From Thermoplasmatota archaeon (GTDB lineage: Archaea; Thermoplasmatota; Thermoplasmata; Thermoplasmatales; Thermoplasmataceae), in NCBI GenBank assembly GCA_023381355.1, contig JAMCUL010000023.1, positions 33,042-97,041 of the forward strand: a DNA stretch of 64,000 nucleotides, written 5' to 3'. The stretch's first letter is position 1. The number at the start of each line of letters is the position of its first letter. A model generated the notes under the pieces. It was not told the DNA's origin. It made no database searches and saw only the letters and a program-made list of their open reading frames with translations. Positions 1 to 8,559 of the stretch are shown piece by piece. The translations under genes and the position numbers were made by a program.

Positions 1-96
1 GCATCCTATAATAAGTTTTCTTACATGAAATTTAATGCATATGGATTCACATCTATCGCTGATCTATACTCCTATCGAATATCATTCTTTCTCAGT

Positions 97-735
97 TTAT
101 TCCTGCTTCCTGAATCTTTCGGGTATCTCGAATGGCCTGTTGTTATGCCATACTGACCATATGATATGGCACTGTTTTCTTGATGCTGCAACAAGTGCCT
201 TCTTCTTTGGCATTCCACCATCCACCTTTCTATGATAGAATTCTGATATGACAGGATTTCCCCTTAATGCTGCAAGTGTGCTCTGGTATATTGCTGATCT
301 CAGTGATGCATCTCCTCTTTTGGATATTGCCTTTTCGGATCTATGTTTTCCACTCTCATTTATTACAGGATCAATACCGGCGAATGCAACAATCTTCTCC
401 GCATTCTCAAATCGATTGATGTCACATATCTTTCCAGGAATTACAGATCCTGTTACTGGACCAATTCCAGGAATGCTCATTATGACATGATTCTCAACCA
501 CAGGATCAGATTTAAGCTCATTCTCGATGTTATTCTTCTCTTCCATCAATATCTTCAATATCCTGATCAGTGAGGATATTTCAATTCTCAGTGATCTTTC
601 CATATTCATGTTTGAAGGTGACTTGTGTGCAATCTTTGATGTGCTCCCTATAAGTTTGGACAGTTTATTTGTGAGCATGGTTAACCTTAGAATCAGGCAT
701 GCTGAATGCGGTAAAGGACGAAAATTTGCTTATTT
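97..735 (-). pseudogene. IS110-family transposase remnant (C-terminal part)
   Basis: The C-terminal half of an IS110/IS116/IS902 transposase is readable: an MSIPGIGPVTG segment, then FAGIDPVINESGKHRSEKAI and ISKRGDASLRSAIY, which are the Transposase_20 signature. The frame stays open from a stop near 735 to 97, and the first ATG is at 678. The N-terminal DEDD catalytic (RuvC-like) domain that IS110 enzymes need is missing, leaving about 210 of the usual 350-420 residues. The frame before 678 still resembles the linker of the family. The element is therefore dead. IS110 elements lack terminal inverted repeats, so the original ends cannot be placed. Confidence 0.85.
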
Positions 736-1163
736 AGGGATATTCATTACTTGGCAATGATATAATCATATTCACTGAAATTATGACAGATATTCATCAA
801 AATAATCAGATGTGTATCCATGGAATGGAATGAGGATCCGACAATTAGGAGACATTGTATTTTAGGCTAATAGCCTAGCACAATCTGACTTCAATATGTG
901 TACAGTTTTAAGGGGAGCACATCAAATGCCATTAGTGAAAGGATGCATTGTCGTATTTATAGTTGCAATTTTCTTTTCGCGCAATATCTGTAAATAAATA
1001 ACCTTACTTTTTCATTTGTTCCTCAAACTCACAGTGTAGTTTATTCCGTTCTCCTGCATTTTGGATAAATCCTGATTACATGGTACTGCATGTATTTATA
1101 TAATTATAAGCCCTAAGATTGACGGAGAGCTGGTAAATCATTACAGATCTTGCTGAAATTCTT
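736..1163. other. Intergenic stretch without recognisable gene
   Basis: About 430 bases between the transposase remnant and the hemerythrin-like gene. No frame gives a convincing protein. A perfect 6-bp inverted repeat with a 3-base loop (TAGGCT AAT AGCCTA) lies at 863-877 and could be a small hairpin. A TATA-like tract near 1091-1098 is a plausible promoter for the next gene. The rest is probably worn IS-flanking DNA. Confidence 0.5.
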
Positions 1164-1640
1164 ATGATCGAACATTCATCAATTCGTGATGTGAAGTACA
1201 GGATTGAAAACGATGCGAATAGTTTTTTTCCAGTTTTTCTTGAATATCTTGAATCTGTCCATATAAAACTTGAAGAGGATATACTTGTCCCTGCACTGAA
1301 AGATGAATTTGACAGTACAGACAAAAAATTTGTGATGAATATGGAACGAATAATGGCAGATCATAAGCTTCTTGGAAAACTTGGAGAAAACATTGTGAAA
1401 TGGATTGAAGGAGGGGATAGTGAGATGATTGCCCAAAGGGTTCCGCTTTTTGTCAGGCTCCTGCTGGATCATAATAGCAGTGAGGAGGTTTCAGTGTTTC
1501 CTTCATGGAAATCCATGGATGCAAGAATGATTAAGGCAACCTTGGCTGAAGCAAGAAACATGATCACGGATTTTGGAGTGGTAAATTATTCAATGATCAC
1601 AGGAGTTTCGGATAGATTTCTTGAATATCTTTTTGATTAA
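1164..1640 (+). CDS. Hemerythrin HHE-domain protein
   Basis: A 158-residue all-helical protein with the hemerythrin-like (HHE cation-binding) ligand pattern: H4, H33-x3-E37, H67 and H103-x3-E107, spaced as in the four-helix bundle that holds a carboxylate-bridged di-iron site. Such proteins bind O2 or sense or repair oxidative and nitrosative damage; the role here is not known. The frame stays open back to a stop at 1134-1136, and residues coded just upstream (DLAEIL) fit the first helix of the family. The true start may thus lie slightly before the ATG, on a non-ATG codon. It stands alone between two decayed genes. Confidence 0.75.
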   Translation: MIEHSSIRDVKYRIENDANSFFPVFLEYLESVHIKLEEDILVPALKDEFDSTDKKFVMNMERIMADHKLLGKLGENIVKWIEGGDSEMIAQRVPLFVRLLLDHNSSEEVSVFPSWKSMDARMIKATLAEARNMITDFGVVNYSMITGVSDRFLEYLFD

Positions 1641-1716
1641 CGTTGAAGGAAATAAATGATTAGAATTTTTAAATTGTTTTCAGAAACTAGAAGTAAATCT
1701 ACTTTGAGAATTTTGT

Positions 1717-2249
1717 GAACATAGAAAACTCAAAAATATAGCTTTCAGGGTTGAGCCGGTTACAAAGAAGAAGTATCTTTATTTTCCAGCTGTGCTGGCT
1801 ATTGTGGTTGTAATGATTGCCAGTAGCTTTTCAGTTGATGCTGTATTGAATTTAGGGGATGTAAGTGATTCACAGGTAGGCTATCAGGTCAACTCAGGAT
1901 CAAATAGGGATTTCACCAACACCAATCTCCAGCGTGAGCCTGGTACCGGCATCTACATCTGGCCCGACATACACAGATCCTCAACGACCTCAAACAGTCA
2001 GCTCACCATACTGGCTCGCCCTCCCAGAAACTCAGTTAATGCAAAGTCAGAGACTTTGTGGAAAGACTTAATTTCGCAGTGTTTTACACTTACACGAAAT
2101 CAAGTGGAACGCTTAGCGTGGAGTTCACAGCGACTGTCCATATTAATACATCCTCAGTAAAACTGACAGTTTTAATTTTTATTGATTTTGGGACAACATC
2201 TCCTCCTTCCTCTATAGGTGACATATCTTTGGTTGTAAGTGGAGCCTGA
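1717..2249 (+). pseudogene. Frameshifted membrane-anchored surface protein
   Basis: The first frame gives a basic KKK patch and a hydrophobic segment (LYFPAVLAIVVVMIASSF) followed by a polar extracellular-looking stretch. The reading then seems to move to another frame around 1945-1960, where Pro/Tyr-rich sequence (PTYTDPQRPQTVSSPYW) reads well. It moves again near 2050, where a Thr/Ser-rich beta-type tail (YTKSSGTLSVEFTATVHI) runs to the stop at 2249. No single frame covers it. I read this as a decayed secreted or anchored protein with about two frameshifts. No family is recognised. The anchored, Ser/Thr-rich plan is like that of the broken gene at 18022-18928. Confidence 0.5.
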
Positions 2250-2274
2250 AATTCTCAAACAAATCATTATGGAC

Positions 2275-3030
2275 TTAACTTAAAAATTTATCTTTATGAT
2301 TCCTGAATTCAGGGAAGAACAGGGATATTTCAAACTGCCCACTTTCATTCAGGATCGACATTATTGCGTCTCCACCCTCAATCTTCACAGTTCCATTCTG
2401 AAGAACTAATTTCTCTATTTTTCTGTCGTGAATTTCTGCATAGAAACTTGATTTATTCCCATTCCCCACAGCAATGTAACTTGGAACGTTTTCCATCCTT
2501 TCCTTTAGAAAAGGAATTGTATCCATTGAATCTTTTATGACCCTTTCAAACATGAATCTTTCATCTGAATCCATTTTTCTGGCCAGGTTTTCAAGCACTT
2601 TTAAGTATGGAATCATGTGCCTGTTCACCATATGATCAGGATTCAGGGACATTGTACTCCTTCCTACGATCTGTGACATTGCGCTTTCCGATGAAATTGC
2701 CCAGGCAATGGTCACGCGGGAGCTGGAAGCCATTCTGGAAAGATCAATTTTTATACTCATTTCAAAATTTTCCGCAAAGTTTATGGATCTCAGATTGTAT
2801 TTCACGGAGTTGTCCTCTTTCACGGGACCGCTGAGAATTCCGTAATACGAGGTATTTTTTGCCTCATCGGTGTAGGGAAGTATTGCTATTTCATATTCAT
2901 TTTCACCTGTTTCCTTAATAACGGATATATGAACTGAAGAAGAAAAGAAAAGATATGGATTACTGAAAAAGCCCATCAGAACTGGAACTGGAAAGTATGA
3001 CTCAATGAGGAACTCCTTCGAGATGTTCAC
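2275..3030 (-). CDS. Hypothetical protein, 251 aa
   Basis: No family recognised. The first half alternates short hydrophobic strands. The middle (around residues 120-175) is helical, with HMVNRHMIPYLKVLENLARKM and a charged helix. The layout of strands followed by a long helix could suit an SRPBCC/START-like cavity protein, but that is only a structural guess. No signal peptide or membrane segment is obvious. The ATG at 3030 lies just downstream, on the minus strand, of an AT-rich promoter-like region, and the gene is monocistronic. Codon use is like its core neighbours, so I take it as a real gene. Confidence 0.6.
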   Translation of the reverse strand: MNISKEFLIESYFPVPVLMGFFSNPYLFFSSSVHISVIKETGENEYEIAILPYTDEAKNTSYYGILSGPVKEDNSVKYNLRSINFAENFEMSIKIDLSRMASSSRVTIAWAISSESAMSQIVGRSTMSLNPDHMVNRHMIPYLKVLENLARKMDSDERFMFERVIKDSMDTIPFLKERMENVPSYIAVGNGNKSSFYAEIHDRKIEKLVLQNGTVKIEGGDAIMSILNESGQFEISLFFPEFRNHKDKFLS

Positions 3031-3161
3031 TTATTCAAATATTCAGTAGACTTATAAATCTTTTCAATAACGATTTTTAATCCAATAATTCTGCAAATTC
3101 CTGACACAATCTCGATTTATTAATTTGAAAAAGGTGATTTTTGGGTTGATGATCCTTGATT

Positions 3162-3707
3162 CTATTCCTGCATGACCATTTCAACATGGGCACTGATTTT
3201 GATCTTGCTTCCAACCATGACTTTTCCAGCCTCGATCACAACATTCCAGACAAGCCCGAAATCCTCTCTCTTGATCTCTCCCTCAACACTTATGCCTGCC
3301 CTTGTCTTCCCGTAGGGATCCTTTATGACTCCTTCTACATATGAAACGAGCTCAATCTCCTTTGTGACATTCTTTATTGTCAGGTCTCCCCTGATAATGT
3401 GCTTCTCTGCATCCACCTTCTTTATAGACTTGCTCCTGAACCTTATCTCCGGATATTTTGCAACATCAAAGAAATCAGCGGACCTCAGGTGATTATCTCT
3501 GTCATTTTCCCTCGTGTTCACAGAATTTGGATCTATTACTACCTCGAAGCTGGCCTTTTCAGGATCATTGTGTGATCCAGTTGCATTTACAGTGAACTTC
3601 TGGAAATTCCCCCTCACGTTTGAGATCATCATATGACGTGCACTGAACTCAATCTCTGAATGTGCGGGATCGCTTGTCCATTTTATTTCCTTATTTTCTG
3701 TTTCCAT
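3162..3707 (-). CDS. YceI-family protein
   Basis: A 181-residue YceI-domain protein (lipocalin-like barrel that binds polyisoprenoids or quinones). Typical blocks are seen in order: WTSDPAHSEIEFSARHMM at the N-terminus, then DPNSVNTRENDRDNHLRSADFFDV, then YPEIRFRS, and a C-terminal GEIKREDFGLVWN. Bacterial YceI proteins are usually exported; here no signal peptide precedes the domain, so it is probably cytosolic. It is divergent from an HxlR regulator with 61 bases between the starts, a pairing that suggests control by that regulator in response to oxidants or electrophiles. Confidence 0.9.
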   Translation of the reverse strand: METENKEIKWTSDPAHSEIEFSARHMMISNVRGNFQKFTVNATGSHNDPEKASFEVVIDPNSVNTRENDRDNHLRSADFFDVAKYPEIRFRSKSIKKVDAEKHIIRGDLTIKNVTKEIELVSYVEGVIKDPYGKTRAGISVEGEIKREDFGLVWNVVIEAGKVMVGSKIKISAHVEMVMQE

Positions 3708-3743
3708 AAACAGGTATCATAATTACATTAATATACCATTTGT

Positions 3744-3759
3744 TACTTACATTAAAGTA
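3744..3759. promoter_or_regulatory. Probable HxlR operator (TACT-N8-AGTA)
   Basis: An inverted repeat TACT/AGTA with eight bases between lies in the 61-base divergent region, ending ten bases before the regulator ATG. Bacterial HxlR-type sensors (YodB/HypR class) bind TACT-N7-AGTA-like boxes, so the match is close but one base longer. For the YceI side it lies just upstream of a TATA-like ATATTAATG (about 3727-3736, minus strand). Confidence 0.5.
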
Positions 3760-3768
3760 GATATCAAC

Positions 3769-4110
3769 ATGGAAAGCAACACCTCAAATGAAACGATTTG
3801 CCCTGTTATTGAAACGCTGAAAATTATTGGCGGGAAATGGGAGCTGAGCGTGATAAAGAATCTTCTGGACGGGCCAAGGAGGTTCAATGATCTGTTGAGG
3901 GCCTGCTACGGTATAAGCTCCAGGACCCTATCGAGGATATTGAAGAATCTTGGTGATAACGGGATAGTCAGGAGGGAGATAATCTCCATTCGCCCTGTGA
4001 CAGTTGTGTATACCCTGACCCCAATGGGTGAGGAGATGAAGCCTGTAATTGAGGCGATCAGGAACTGGGGCACGAAATATGCAATAAGGAATCCAGTAAT
4101 TTCTGATTAG
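3769..4110 (+). CDS. HxlR-family winged-helix regulator
   Basis: A 113-residue HxlR/DUF24 regulator. The hallmark block CPVIETLKIIGGKWELSVIK begins at C11, followed by the recognition region (FNDLLRACYGISSRTLSRILKNL) and a wing ending in YTLTPMGEEM. C11 corresponds to the conserved N-terminal cysteine that family members use to sense electrophiles or disulfide stress; a second cysteine lies in the recognition region. Length is normal. It is divergent from the YceI gene and probably regulates both genes through the dyad between them. Confidence 0.9.
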   Translation: MESNTSNETICPVIETLKIIGGKWELSVIKNLLDGPRRFNDLLRACYGISSRTLSRILKNLGDNGIVRREIISIRPVTVVYTLTPMGEEMKPVIEAIRNWGTKYAIRNPVISD

Positions 4111-4233
4111 GTTCACACGATTCTTATTCTTGTGTTTTAAATATCCTGGATGATTGCGAATATAAAATTTTCCAATTCAAATACCATTTATACAATGAGG
4201 ATATACGGACTTAGGTGATCACTTGGAACAACG

Positions 4234-4986
4234 TTGGAGGTTGTGGACCTCGATTTCAGGTACGAAAACGGATACAAGGTTTTTCAGGATATTAACCTCA
4301 AAGCAGAAAAGGGTAAGTTCGTTGCTATCGTTGGTCCATCTGGCGTTGGAAAGTCAACCCTCCTGAGATTACTTGGCGCATTTTTAAAACCTGAAAAGGG
4401 ACAGGTCCTCCTGCATGGCAAGCCGGTGCTGAGACCGACCCCGCTCATATCAATGGTGCATCAGTCGATTGTTACGTTTCCATGGATGACAGCTGAGGAA
4501 AATGTTGCGCTTTCTGTGAAGACAAGGAATCTTCCAAAGGACAGGGTAAAGGAGATCTCGTCACATGCACTTGAAATGGTTGGTCTCCAGGGCTTCAACG
4601 ATCTGTATCCGAAGGAGATGAGTGGTGGAATGAGGCAGAGGGTTGCAGTTGCGAGATCCCTTGCGGCGGAGCCTAAGATACTTCTTATGGATGAACCCTT
4701 TGCGCATCTGGATGAACTTACTGCTGAAGGCCTCAGACAGGATATCTACAACATTCTTTTTAACGAGGACAGCCCGCTTGAAACAGTGATAATGGTATCC
4801 CATAACCTCACTGAGGTGATCGAGCTTTCTGATACAGTGTTCATACTGAATGGGAGTCCTGCGACAATAGTTGCAAAGGTTGACATTGATATCCCACGAC
4901 CAAGGAGTCCAAGGGATCCTGCGTTTGACCAGATGCTTGACAGGCTTTATTCATATCTTACAAAGAAGGAGGTGAAAAAGCAGTGA
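4234..4986 (+). CDS. ABC transporter ATPase, NitT/TauT type
   Basis: A 250-residue ATP-binding subunit with Walker A GPSGVGKST near residue 34, Q-loop at VHQS, signature MSGGMRQRVAVARS, Walker B ILLMDEPFAHLDE and H-loop SHN. Sequence style places it with nitrate/sulfonate/taurine importers. The start is taken at TTG 4234 because an in-frame stop lies at 4216-4218 and the protein must begin with the LEVVDLDF strand; GTG 4240 is possible. A TATA-like box lies near 4187-4194. It overlaps the permease gene by four bases (GTGA). The C-terminal AAA-associated domain often fused to archaeal members is absent here and is coded separately at 6660-7127. Confidence 0.9.
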   Translation: MEVVDLDFRYENGYKVFQDINLKAEKGKFVAIVGPSGVGKSTLLRLLGAFLKPEKGQVLLHGKPVLRPTPLISMVHQSIVTFPWMTAEENVALSVKTRNLPKDRVKEISSHALEMVGLQGFNDLYPKEMSGGMRQRVAVARSLAAEPKILLMDEPFAHLDELTAEGLRQDIYNILFNEDSPLETVIMVSHNLTEVIELSDTVFILNGSPATIVAKVDIDIPRPRSPRDPAFDQMLDRLYSYLTKKEVKKQ

Positions 4987-6659
4987 TTCCTGGTGCTGGC
5001 GTTCTCCTGGCAACATCGTCTCCTGGAACTATCAACGGGATTCCATTTTTGACTATCACTCTTGCAGTTCTTGCCACAAGTATACGTGTTCTTGCCCTGA
5101 TCCTCCTGTCCATTATCTCTGGATGGCTGCTGGCATATGGAGCAATCAAGAGCAAGATTTTCGAGAATGTGTTTATATCACTGATAGAAATTTTTGAAAG
5201 TGTTCCGGTCATAACTTTTTTTCCTGTTGTCCTGATAATTTTTGTGAACAGGATTGGTGGTGAACTTGGTGTTGAACTTGCAGCAGACTTCCTCGTCTTC
5301 ACTGCTGTGGTGTGGAATATCTGGATGGGTGAATACCAGGCATTCAAGACAGTCCCGAACGAGATGGTTGAAGTGGCTAATAACTATGATTATGGATTCC
5401 TGGACAGGATGTCCATGATTTACATACCTTTTTCCATACCCAGGATTGCGGCAAACCTGTTCCCAAGTGTGTCTGACGGATTCTTCTATATAACTGTCAG
5501 TGAAGTTTTCTCCATTGGACTTACCACATATGCAACCTTTGGAATAGGCACTGAAATTTCAGCCCTGCTTGCTGAATCTAATTATTATGGAATACTTACC
5601 GCATTCATAATAATGGGACTGGTCATAGTGGTAATAATTCTTGGGCTGAGATCTTTCAGCGAGAGGGCAGTTGCAAGATATACAGTAGATACTGATATGC
5701 CAATAATGAGGAGGGGTAAGCCCAGAATAAGGCAGACAGCCAGACTTTCTGCAGTAGCTTCCCTGAACACCCTTGGAAAACTGGCTAAATATAACAGGGA
5801 AAGAAGGCCCCAGAAGGATCCTGAGGAACTTTTCTCTACAAATCCAAGAAATGGAAAGGGAAATATCATAATAGGAATAATTGCACTTGCAATCCTTGTA
5901 TACATTGTATATTCGGCAGTTGAACTTATCATGAGTGTTAGCGCCAGTGAGTGGGGCTATCTCTTCTCTAAGACGCCGTATCTCCTCTATGGTCTCCTGC
6001 TTGACTATATCAGGGTATTATCCATAACTGCCGTATCCCTGGTGCTTGCCCTGACCCTTGGATACTATTTTGCAACACGCAGGCGAGTTGAAAAATTTGG
6101 GATTCCCATAATACAGACCATAAGCGCATATCCTGTCCCGGCATATTTCCCCTTCATATTTCTGGGAATCTATCCATTCGTTGATTCCATATTTGGCCCG
6201 TATACAGAAGAATCCCTGGTTCTCCTCCTGGGCTTCCTTGCTACGTTCTATTATGTATTCTACGGATTCTGGATGGGTGTCAAGGCCATGCCAGCCGAAT
6301 ACAATGAAATAATGAGGAATCTTGATATGGGATTCTTCCGGAAAATGCGATACGTAATACTCCCATCTACATTCCCGTATCTTATTGCAGGAATCACCTC
6401 AACTGTAAACAGCGCATGGGGTGGGCTTGAGATAGGGGAATACTGGCCCAATATTGCAGGAGGCAAGACACTTCAGGTACACGCAGGTCTGATGAAGACA
6501 ATAGACCTGGCCACATCAAGCGGTAATATAGCGCTTGCGGCGTGGGGGTCATTCCTGTTTGCCATGATAGTTGCAGTTTATTCCATCATATTCACAAGGA
6601 AGATGATGGATCTCGCAAAAAAGAAATATGTTGCAGAGGAAGGAATCTATAGTGTCTGA
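4983..6659 (+). CDS. Fused double permease of NitT/TauT ABC importer
   Basis: A 558-residue polytopic protein made of two permease domains of the binding-protein-dependent type in tandem (about residues 1-225 and 320-550), joined by a charged linker rich in Arg/Lys/Pro. Each half has an EAA-like coupling loop: VPNEMVEVANNYDYGFLDRM in the first and MPAEYNEIMRNLDMGFFRKM in the second. A fused pair makes the whole membrane channel, so one gene plus the ATPase could form the translocator. The GTG start overlaps the ATPase stop, indicating coupling. No substrate-binding protein gene is adjacent, so the substrate is unknown. Confidence 0.85.
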   Translation: MIPGAGVLLATSSPGTINGIPFLTITLAVLATSIRVLALILLSIISGWLLAYGAIKSKIFENVFISLIEIFESVPVITFFPVVLIIFVNRIGGELGVELAADFLVFTAVVWNIWMGEYQAFKTVPNEMVEVANNYDYGFLDRMSMIYIPFSIPRIAANLFPSVSDGFFYITVSEVFSIGLTTYATFGIGTEISALLAESNYYGILTAFIIMGLVIVVIILGLRSFSERAVARYTVDTDMPIMRRGKPRIRQTARLSAVASLNTLGKLAKYNRERRPQKDPEELFSTNPRNGKGNIIIGIIALAILVYIVYSAVELIMSVSASEWGYLFSKTPYLLYGLLLDYIRVLSITAVSLVLALTLGYYFATRRRVEKFGIPIIQTISAYPVPAYFPFIFLGIYPFVDSIFGPYTEESLVLLLGFLATFYYVFYGFWMGVKAMPAEYNEIMRNLDMGFFRKMRYVILPSTFPYLIAGITSTVNSAWGGLEIGEYWPNIAGGKTLQVHAGLMKTIDLATSSGNIALAAWGSFLFAMIVAVYSIIFTRKMMDLAKKKYVAEEGIYSV

Positions 6660-7127
6660 TCAAAGAGAAGCGATGAAACCATCCTCGGTTTTCTTGATAA
6701 GTCCGGAATAGACGCCCCATTCTATAAGTGTTACCTCGAGATTGTGATAACCAGTCGGACTGTTATACTTCTGTACTCCCTCGTTTGCCAGTTCCTGCAT
6801 TATCTCCTCCAGGTCAAAATTCTTCATCTTCAATGCAGTTGCAATGGGCTCCATATTTATTATTGAACCCTTCAGGATTTCCTTCCTGTTCTTCGGGCTT
6901 GAAGATATGAAACTCTTTCCCTTGTCTGTAATCCAGACATCACCCTGATCAGTCTCTATCAGGCCTATATTGGATGCCGTATAGAGAATCGGCATGAGAT
7001 CGTCTATATCCACTTCCATTTCCTTTTCGAGCTCATAGATATCAGTCTTCTCCTTGAAAATGTGCTGGAGGACATATAGCAATCCGACCAGATCGGCGAT
7101 CCTGGCATCCGGGTCAATAACTTCCAT
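6660..7127 (-). CDS. Stand-alone AAA-associated (ABC C-terminal) domain protein
   Basis: A 155-residue protein matching the AAA_assoc_C domain that usually forms the C-terminal extension of archaeal and bacterial NitT/TauT ATPases: DARIADLVGLLYVL, then DIYELEKEMEVDIDDLMPIL, a DVWITDKGKSFI wing, and a helical C-terminal half. Here it is a separate gene whose stop abuts the stop of the permease gene with no spacing, on the opposite strand. I infer that it is a detached regulatory domain of the same importer. The domain looks like a winged helix, so a DNA- or ligand-binding role is also possible. Confidence 0.8.
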   Translation of the reverse strand: MEVIDPDARIADLVGLLYVLQHIFKEKTDIYELEKEMEVDIDDLMPILYTASNIGLIETDQGDVWITDKGKSFISSSPKNRKEILKGSIINMEPIATALKMKNFDLEEIMQELANEGVQKYNSPTGYHNLEVTLIEWGVYSGLIKKTEDGFIASL

Positions 7128-7209
7128 CGTGACAATATATATTTGGCAGCTATTAAATAGTTATTGTACAGAAATCATTTTCACAAATAACACAAGTCTC
7201 CTGAACATA

Positions 7210-7572
7210 TCATACTTCCCTGCATTGATTCACGAAATTTTCATAATCTTCCAGGATCTCCCTGATAACAATGGCATTATTATGCTCCCTGTCACGTGCT
7301 GAATACAGGAGGGTTATGTTCCCCCCATTTCTCAACCTTGCAATATCCCCTGATCTGCAGAGTTCCTTCCTGTATTCTTCCCTGAATTTTTCCCACTTCC
7401 CTGGATCATGCGAGAACCACTTCCTTAAATCTGTGGAAGGCGCAATGTCTTTCATCCATTCATCAATCATTGCTTTCTCCCTGGAAATTCCTCTGGGCCA
7501 TATCCTGTCTACAAGGATTCGCCTGCCATCTTCCAGGCTATAATCATCATAGATTCGCTTTATTCTGATCAT
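7210..7572 (-). CDS. DUF488 (YeaO-like) family protein
   Basis: A 120-residue DUF488 protein with the typical RILVDRIWPRGISREKA motif, WMKDIAPSTDLRKWFSHDP, and the C-terminal ITLLYSARDREHNNAIVI block. Length is as usual for the family. The biochemical role is not established. It is expressed from its own promoter between the AAA-associated domain gene and a divergent hypothetical gene. Confidence 0.9.
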   Translation of the reverse strand: MIRIKRIYDDYSLEDGRRILVDRIWPRGISREKAMIDEWMKDIAPSTDLRKWFSHDPGKWEKFREEYRKELCRSGDIARLRNGGNITLLYSARDREHNNAIVIREILEDYENFVNQCREV

Positions 7573-7641
7573 GGGACATCGCTGACTTATAAAAGAATTT
7601 ACAATATTTAAATCTGATTAAAGAACAGCGCTAAATTTATA

Positions 7642-8559
7642 ATGACAATAAGTGATTTGGATCAGATGCTCATTAGAAATTTCCTGCCTAAAAATTATTT
7701 CATGATAAAATTCAAGATACCTGTAAAAACGGATATTTTCACTCTTGCCAGAGATCTTTCACTCAAGGGAATGTGTTTCGTGGAAAACAACCACATAATA
7801 GGCATACTCAAGAAGGAAGCAGATGAAAAGAGGGATTTCCTGATGTTCCTTTCAAAAACAAAAGTCAGTGAAACTGCAGATTACTATTACTGCTCACTGC
7901 TTGAGAACGTGAACATGAATGGATTTTCAGAGATGCTCCGATCACCATCGTTCCTGGTGGATTACATAGTCCTAGAAAATGGATACATAAGTTTCAGGAT
8001 TTCCTATCACGTGAAGTATAACAGCATGATGTCGAAAATGATGCCTCTTTTCGTTGATAACGGGGCCGATATTGAGTATGTGGGGAAATACAGAAATCTC
8101 AGGAATGACCTGGATGGGATATCCAGGGATTTCGGCCTGAAATCTATACTGTTCAGGACCACCGTCCCACAGCACTACATAGATAATGACCGGAGTGCCC
8201 AGGTCAGGTGGTCAAGGGTTGTGAGGGTATTCTCCTCGAAAAATCTCGAATCCGTATATTTTATGGAGGAAAATGGGGAGCCTGGTGATATATTCTCCCC
8301 CATTGACAAAGAGGCAAGCATTTATCAGGCAGATACTGAGAATCCCCTTCTTGTCAGGGAAGAGGAAGAAATCAGGAAGGAGGGACTAAAACCGGTGGCA
8401 GCCATGAATTATTTTGATGGCAAGAACCTGTGGATCCAGTACATACTGATGGAAAGGGATCTCCCTGAGTTCATCTCTATTTATGGAGAAGTGATGAAAG
8501 AGTTTCCGGACTGGAACGGATATATTTATGAGATAGAGAGCCTTGAAGATTTTGCATGA
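7642..8559 (+). CDS. Unknown 305-aa protein coupled to cobyrinate synthase
   Basis: No family is recognised with confidence. It is a soluble mixed alpha/beta protein with no membrane segments. Repeated strand-helix units (KNYFMIKFKIPV..., DYIVLENGYISFRIS..., KNLESVYFME) recall sensor halves of archaeal Bat-type regulators, but no helix-turn-helix is seen at the C-terminus. The stop overlaps the start of the CbiA gene as ATGA, so the two are probably co-translated. That suggests a role linked to cobalamin or corrinoid metabolism, which is inference from position only. Confidence 0.65.
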   Translation: MTISDLDQMLIRNFLPKNYFMIKFKIPVKTDIFTLARDLSLKGMCFVENNHIIGILKKEADEKRDFLMFLSKTKVSETADYYYCSLLENVNMNGFSEMLRSPSFLVDYIVLENGYISFRISYHVKYNSMMSKMMPLFVDNGADIEYVGKYRNLRNDLDGISRDFGLKSILFRTTVPQHYIDNDRSAQVRWSRVVRVFSSKNLESVYFMEENGEPGDIFSPIDKEASIYQADTENPLLVREEEEIRKEGLKPVAAMNYFDGKNLWIQYILMERDLPEFISIYGEVMKEFPDWNGYIYEIESLEDFA

